Origin: SYFY01 sp031385325
GTDB lineage: Bacteria; Pseudomonadota; Gammaproteobacteria; Pseudomonadales; Azotimanducaceae
Direction of reading: 5' to 3'
NCBI GenBank assembly: GCA_031385325.1
Contig: JANNBJ010000133.1
Span: forward strand, 1 to 64,000
Length of the DNA: 64,000 nucleotides
Below are positions 60,966 to 64,000 of the stretch, piece by piece. Within the stretch, counting starts at the first letter, position 1; each line of letters begins with the position of its first letter. Below the pieces are notes generated by a model. That model was not told where the DNA came from. It searched no databases and worked only from the letters and a program-made list of their open reading frames with translations. A program made the translations under genes and the position numbers.

Positions 60966-61116
60966 GATGATTTCCCGGTGGTACTTGATTGGGTTTCGGG
61001 TGTGTCAAGTGCGTGAGCGAAAGCCCATCAATACGACACCCCGCAAGGTCAGCGTGATCGCTGATCAAGTTCTGATCTGAGGAGGGAATGAACTCAGAGT
61101 TGTTGCACACTCAACA
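60966..61116. other. gap between ffh and the RibD-like gene
   Basis: No gene is seen. A small 6-bp hairpin (TCAGCG, 4-nt loop, CGCTGA) lies in it, without a T-run; it may mark the end of the ffh transcript. Confidence 0.3.
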
Positions 61117-62499
61117 TCATCGACGCCGACCAGGTACTACACCTTTGGGCGCCATCATGCCCTGCATTGATCCTAGTCCACGCGCGAGTTTTTGCATGCC
61201 ACCCTTCTTGGTGAACTTCTTCATCATCTTCTGCATCTGCTTGTGTTGTTTCAGCAGGCGGTTGATGTCAGCGATTTCTGTGCCGCTACCGCGTGCGATT
61301 CGCTGTTTGCGCGAACCTGAGATGATGTCTGGAAAGCGGCGTTCATGCGCGGTCATCGAGTCGATGATCACTGCCATGCGTTTGAACTGACGATCATCTA
61401 CCTGGTCCTGAACTTTTTTCGGTAGCTGGCTCATGCCCGGCAGCTTGTCCAGCATGCTGGTGATGCCACCCATGTTGGCCATCTGTGCCAACTGCTCGCG
61501 AAAATCTTCGAGGTCAAAACGCCCCTTCTCCATCTTGCGGGCAAGCTTCTCGGCTTTTTTGTGATCGACCTTGCGCTGGGCTTCTTCGATGAGTGAAAGG
61601 ATGTCGCCCATGCCAAGGATGCGTGACGCGATCCGCTCCGGGTAGAACGGCTCCAGCGCATCGATCTTCTCGCCCATACCGATGAACTTGATGGGCTTGC
61701 CGGTGATTGCCCGAACTGACAAGGCAGCACCACCACGCGCGTCACCGTCAGCTTTGGCCAATATCACACCAGTCAATGTCATCGCATCGTTAAACGCTTT
61801 GGCAGTGCGCGCAGCATCCTGTCCGGTCATGGCATCGACCACGAACAGGGTTTCGATAGGCTTCAGGTCAACCTGCAGTGCCTTGATCTCCTGCATCATG
61901 GCGTCATCAATCGCCAATCGACCCGCTGTGTCGACAATCAGAACATCAGCGAACATCGTCTTCGCTTCTGCAACGGCGCGGCGAGCGATCACCAATGGCT
62001 GCTCCATGGCGTGCGAGGCGATGAAATGGGCGCCTACTTCGCCGGCGAGGGTTTCCAGCTGTTTGATGGCAGCGGGTCGGTAAACGTCAGCGCTGACTAC
62101 TGCGACCTTTTTCCTTTCGCGGTCCTTCAGCAGCAGCGCAAGTTTGGCCACCGTCGTTGTCTTGCCCGCTCCCTGCAAGCCTGCCATCAGAATGACGGCG
62201 GGCGGGGTGGTTGCAAGATTGAGCGCGTCGTTGGCTGCGCCCATCACCTGCACGAGTTCATCGTGCACGATCTTGATGAACGCCTCACCGGGATTGAGCG
62301 CCTCGGAGACATCCTGACCGATCGCCCGAGTGCGAACGCTTTCCATGAAGTCCTTGACGACATCCAGGGCAACGTCCGCTTCGAGCAATGCTCGCCGCAC
62401 GTCCCGAAGTGCATCTGCGATGTTGTCTTCGGTGAGTTTGGATTTCCCGGTCAGACCCCTAAAGGTCTGTGTAAGGCGCTCGCTGAGGTTCTCGAACAT
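61117..62499 (-). CDS. ffh: signal recognition particle protein Ffh
   Basis: Ffh with 4.5S RNA targets membrane proteins to the translocon. N domain (about 1-90), G domain with GLQGAGKTTTVAKLA (about 104-118), DVYRPAAIKQL, DTAGRL and KADGDARGGA, then the methionine-rich M domain (about 300-460, MQKMMKKFTKKGG). 460 residues. ATG start. The 4.5S RNA gene is not in the window. Confidence 0.97.
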   Translation of the reverse strand: MFENLSERLTQTFRGLTGKSKLTEDNIADALRDVRRALLEADVALDVVKDFMESVRTRAIGQDVSEALNPGEAFIKIVHDELVQVMGAANDALNLATTPPAVILMAGLQGAGKTTTVAKLALLLKDRERKKVAVVSADVYRPAAIKQLETLAGEVGAHFIASHAMEQPLVIARRAVAEAKTMFADVLIVDTAGRLAIDDAMMQEIKALQVDLKPIETLFVVDAMTGQDAARTAKAFNDAMTLTGVILAKADGDARGGAALSVRAITGKPIKFIGMGEKIDALEPFYPERIASRILGMGDILSLIEEAQRKVDHKKAEKLARKMEKGRFDLEDFREQLAQMANMGGITSMLDKLPGMSQLPKKVQDQVDDRQFKRMAVIIDSMTAHERRFPDIISGSRKQRIARGSGTEIADINRLLKQHKQMQKMMKKFTKKGGMQKLARGLGSMQGMMAPKGVVPGRRR

Positions 62500-62518
62500 G
62501 ACGGCCAGATCTGCTTGT

Positions 62519-62548
62519 GAGGCCGGGGATTATAGGGCTTTCGGCCTC
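62519..62548. promoter_or_regulatory. ffh promoter with flanking inverted repeat
   Basis: Minus-strand TATAAT (62529-62534) lies about 30 nt before ffh. It is enclosed by a 7-bp inverted repeat, GAGGCCG (62519-62525) and CGGCCTC (62542-62548). The -35 is poor. The repeat may be an operator or a transcript hairpin. Confidence 0.45.
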
Positions 62549-62601
62549 TGGCGGCTTGTGCCACACTGCCTCGCGTCCCAGCAAAAAAGCCTCGCCTTCC
62601 T

Positions 62602-63402
62602 ATCGACACGCAACTGCTACACGTCGGCGCAGCACTGGTCTACGGCATCGTCCTCGCGCTTCTCGGGCGCGGTCTTGCAAGTGAACGACTGGCACTGCAA
62701 TCGTCAGGCCACGTGCTGCTCACGCTGGCCATGCTTCTGCACGCGATGGCAATCTGGTCCACTGCAGCAACGCCTACGGGTTTTGACCTCGGGCTACAGC
62801 ACGCACTGAATCTGATGTTTCTGGTCATGACCATCTTTGTCGCCGGGTGTACGGTTTCCTTGCCAGTCACCATTCTCTTGATTCCACTCATACCGCTCGA
62901 TCTGGCATTGCTGTTGTGGTCGGGCTTCGCGGGCCGCTCGCCTGGAGTACAGGGCATCAGCATGCAAACTTTGCCGCACGTCATCATTTCCATACTGGCG
63001 GCCAGCGTGTTGCTGCTGGCTTTCCTGCAGGCGTTGCTGCTGCGCGCAGTCGAGCGTCATCTGAAGGCGCGCGCTTTTACCTGGGCGCAGCACGTCCCGC
63101 CGCTGGAAACTCTGGAACAACTGCTGTTTGCAGCCATCTGGACCGGTCTGATTCTGCTTCTGATCGGCATCGCGACAGGCTTTGTGTACCTCGAGGACAT
63201 GTTCGCCCAGCGCGTTGTCCATCACACCGTACTGCTGAGCGCCGCTGCCGTCGGGTACATTGTTCTACTTATCGGGCGATATCGTCTGGGCTGGCGGGGT
63301 GAAACTGCAGTGCGCTGGGTGCTGATATCAACGGGTCTGCTCGTACTCGGTTATTTTGGCAGCAAATTCGTCATCGAGATCCTGTTGGCTCCTCCGTCGT
63401 GA
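62602..63402 (+). CDS. ypjD: YpjD, CcsA/HemX-like inner-membrane protein
   Basis: A multi-pass membrane protein of the cytochrome c assembly (CcsA/HemX) type, encoded between ffh and the CNNM transporter gene as in E. coli. Segments such as SMQTLPHVIISILAASVLL, ATGFVYLEDMFAQRVVHHT and YRLGWRGETAVRW match YpjD. The first ATG/GTG/TTG in the frame is a GTG at 62713, but the preceding codons clearly encode the first membrane helix (LLHVGAALVYGIVLALL). No standard start lies between the in-frame TAG at 62533 and that GTG. I place the start provisionally at the ATC at 62602; CTG at 62614 is another option. Confidence 0.8.
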   Translation: MDTQLLHVGAALVYGIVLALLGRGLASERLALQSSGHVLLTLAMLLHAMAIWSTAATPTGFDLGLQHALNLMFLVMTIFVAGCTVSLPVTILLIPLIPLDLALLLWSGFAGRSPGVQGISMQTLPHVIISILAASVLLLAFLQALLLRAVERHLKARAFTWAQHVPPLETLEQLLFAAIWTGLILLLIGIATGFVYLEDMFAQRVVHHTVLLSAAAVGYIVLLIGRYRLGWRGETAVRWVLISTGLLVLGYFGSKFVIEILLAPPS

Positions 63403-64000
63403 GCGTCGACGCCATACCACTCTCCGCGTTATTCACGACGCTGGTCGTGCTGATGGTGTTCTCCGCTTATTTTTCCGGCAGCGAAACCGCACTGATGTCG
63501 CTGAATCGGTATCGACTGAAGCATCTTGCAAATGAAGGCAAGGGCAGCGCCATCAAGGCCAGTCGGATGCTGGCTCGCCCCGACCGCATGCTGGGTGTCA
63601 TCCTGATCGGCAACAACCTCGTGAATTTCACGGCTGCAACGGTTGCGACCATCATCGGTTTACGCGTCGCCGGTGATAACGGGGTGCTTGCTGCACCCTG
63701 GATTCTGACCTTTGTATTTCTGATCTTCGGCGAGATCGCGCCAAAAACTCTAGGTGCAGCGCGTCCTGAACCCATCGCCTTTGCATCGGTGCACCTGCTG
63801 GAGCCTCTACAGAAAATTCTGCACCCACTCATCGTCGCGCTGAACTGGTTCTCCAACATGCTGGTCAACCCGTTCATCAGCGGCGACCGAGTGACAGATC
63901 AACTGTCACAGGATGAACTGCGAACAGTGGTTAATGAAGGTGCCGATCTGCCGGATAAACATCAGAACATGATGCTGTCGATCCTTGATCTGGATGAAGT
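63399..64000 (+). CDS. CNNM-family (CorB/HlyC-CorC) transporter, N-terminal part
   Basis: GTG at 63399 overlaps the ypjD stop (GTGA) and opens a frame that runs off the window (200 codons seen). The product is the DUF21/CNNM membrane domain: SAYFSGSETALMSLNRYRL at about 23-41, IGNNLVNFTAATVATIIGL, IFGEIAPKTLGAARPEP, then the linker before the CBS pair (LSQDELRTVVNEGADL). E. coli YfjD (CorB), linked to magnesium/cobalt transport, occupies the same place after ypjD. CBS and CorC-HlyC domains lie beyond the edge. Confidence 0.9.
   Translation, partial: MSVDAIPLSALFTTLVVLMVFSAYFSGSETALMSLNRYRLKHLANEGKGSAIKASRMLARPDRMLGVILIGNNLVNFTAATVATIIGLRVAGDNGVLAAPWILTFVFLIFGEIAPKTLGAARPEPIAFASVHLLEPLQKILHPLIVALNWFSNMLVNPFISGDRVTDQLSQDELRTVVNEGADLPDKHQNMMLSILDLDE

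Overview
The window is chromosomal DNA from a gammaproteobacterium, moderately GC-rich and densely packed. Gene order is close to that of Pseudomonas-like genomes: rpsB-tsf-pyrH-frr-uppS-cdsA-rseP-bamA-skp-lpxD, glnD-dapC-dapD-dapE, rpoE-rseA-rseC-mucD-lepA-lepB-rnc-era-recO, and xerD-dsbC-hom-recJ-prfB-lysS. The DapD is the Pseudomonas type, and the envelope genes are those of an organism with outer membrane and lipid A. The exact lineage cannot be fixed from the sequence alone. No rRNA, tRNA, CRISPR array, insertion sequence or prophage was seen.

Layout. 1-10305 (minus): the translation / phospholipid / outer-membrane assembly operon. 10633-23570 (plus): map, glnD, the succinylase lysine branch (dapC, dapD, dapE), three type II secretion genes (gspN, gspC, gspD) and plsB. 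23581-24976 (minus): rsmJ and tsaB, then moeA (plus). 26282-39505 (minus): adk, relA, rlmD, recO, era, rnc, a DUF4845 gene, lepB, lepA, mucD, rseC, an rseA-type gene and rpoE. 39724-43782: nadB (interrupted), ygfX, sdhE, ygfZ and an HDOD gene. 43773-57412 (minus): three valine/isobutyrate catabolic genes, ung, lysS, prfB, recJ, hom, dsbC, xerD and the rpsP-rimM-trmD-rplS operon. 57413-61116 is an accessory block separating rpsP from ffh, which are neighbours in many relatives. 61117-64000: ffh, ypjD and a partial CNNM-family transporter gene.

How the genes connect. Much of the sigma-E envelope-stress circuit is here: RpoE, its anti-sigma factor, RseC, MucD, the site-2 protease RseP, and the outer-membrane clients or helpers BamA and Skp. 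The anti-sigma gene is unusual. It encodes a MucA/RseA-type protein fused to a MucB/RseB C-terminal domain, no free rseB is present, and a strong sigma-E-type promoter lies between rpoE and the fusion gene.

Other notable points: an in-frame amber codon in nadB; a RelA without the cysteine-rich (zinc-finger) domain; dxr and pdxJ, both of which use deoxyxylulose phosphate, absent from their usual slots; the classic programmed +1 frameshift in prfB; several genes whose starts look like AUU, CUG or another rare codon; and an accessory block with a Nif11-like small protein, an EthD-like protein, stacked hairpins and a 26-bp dyad that looks like an operator.
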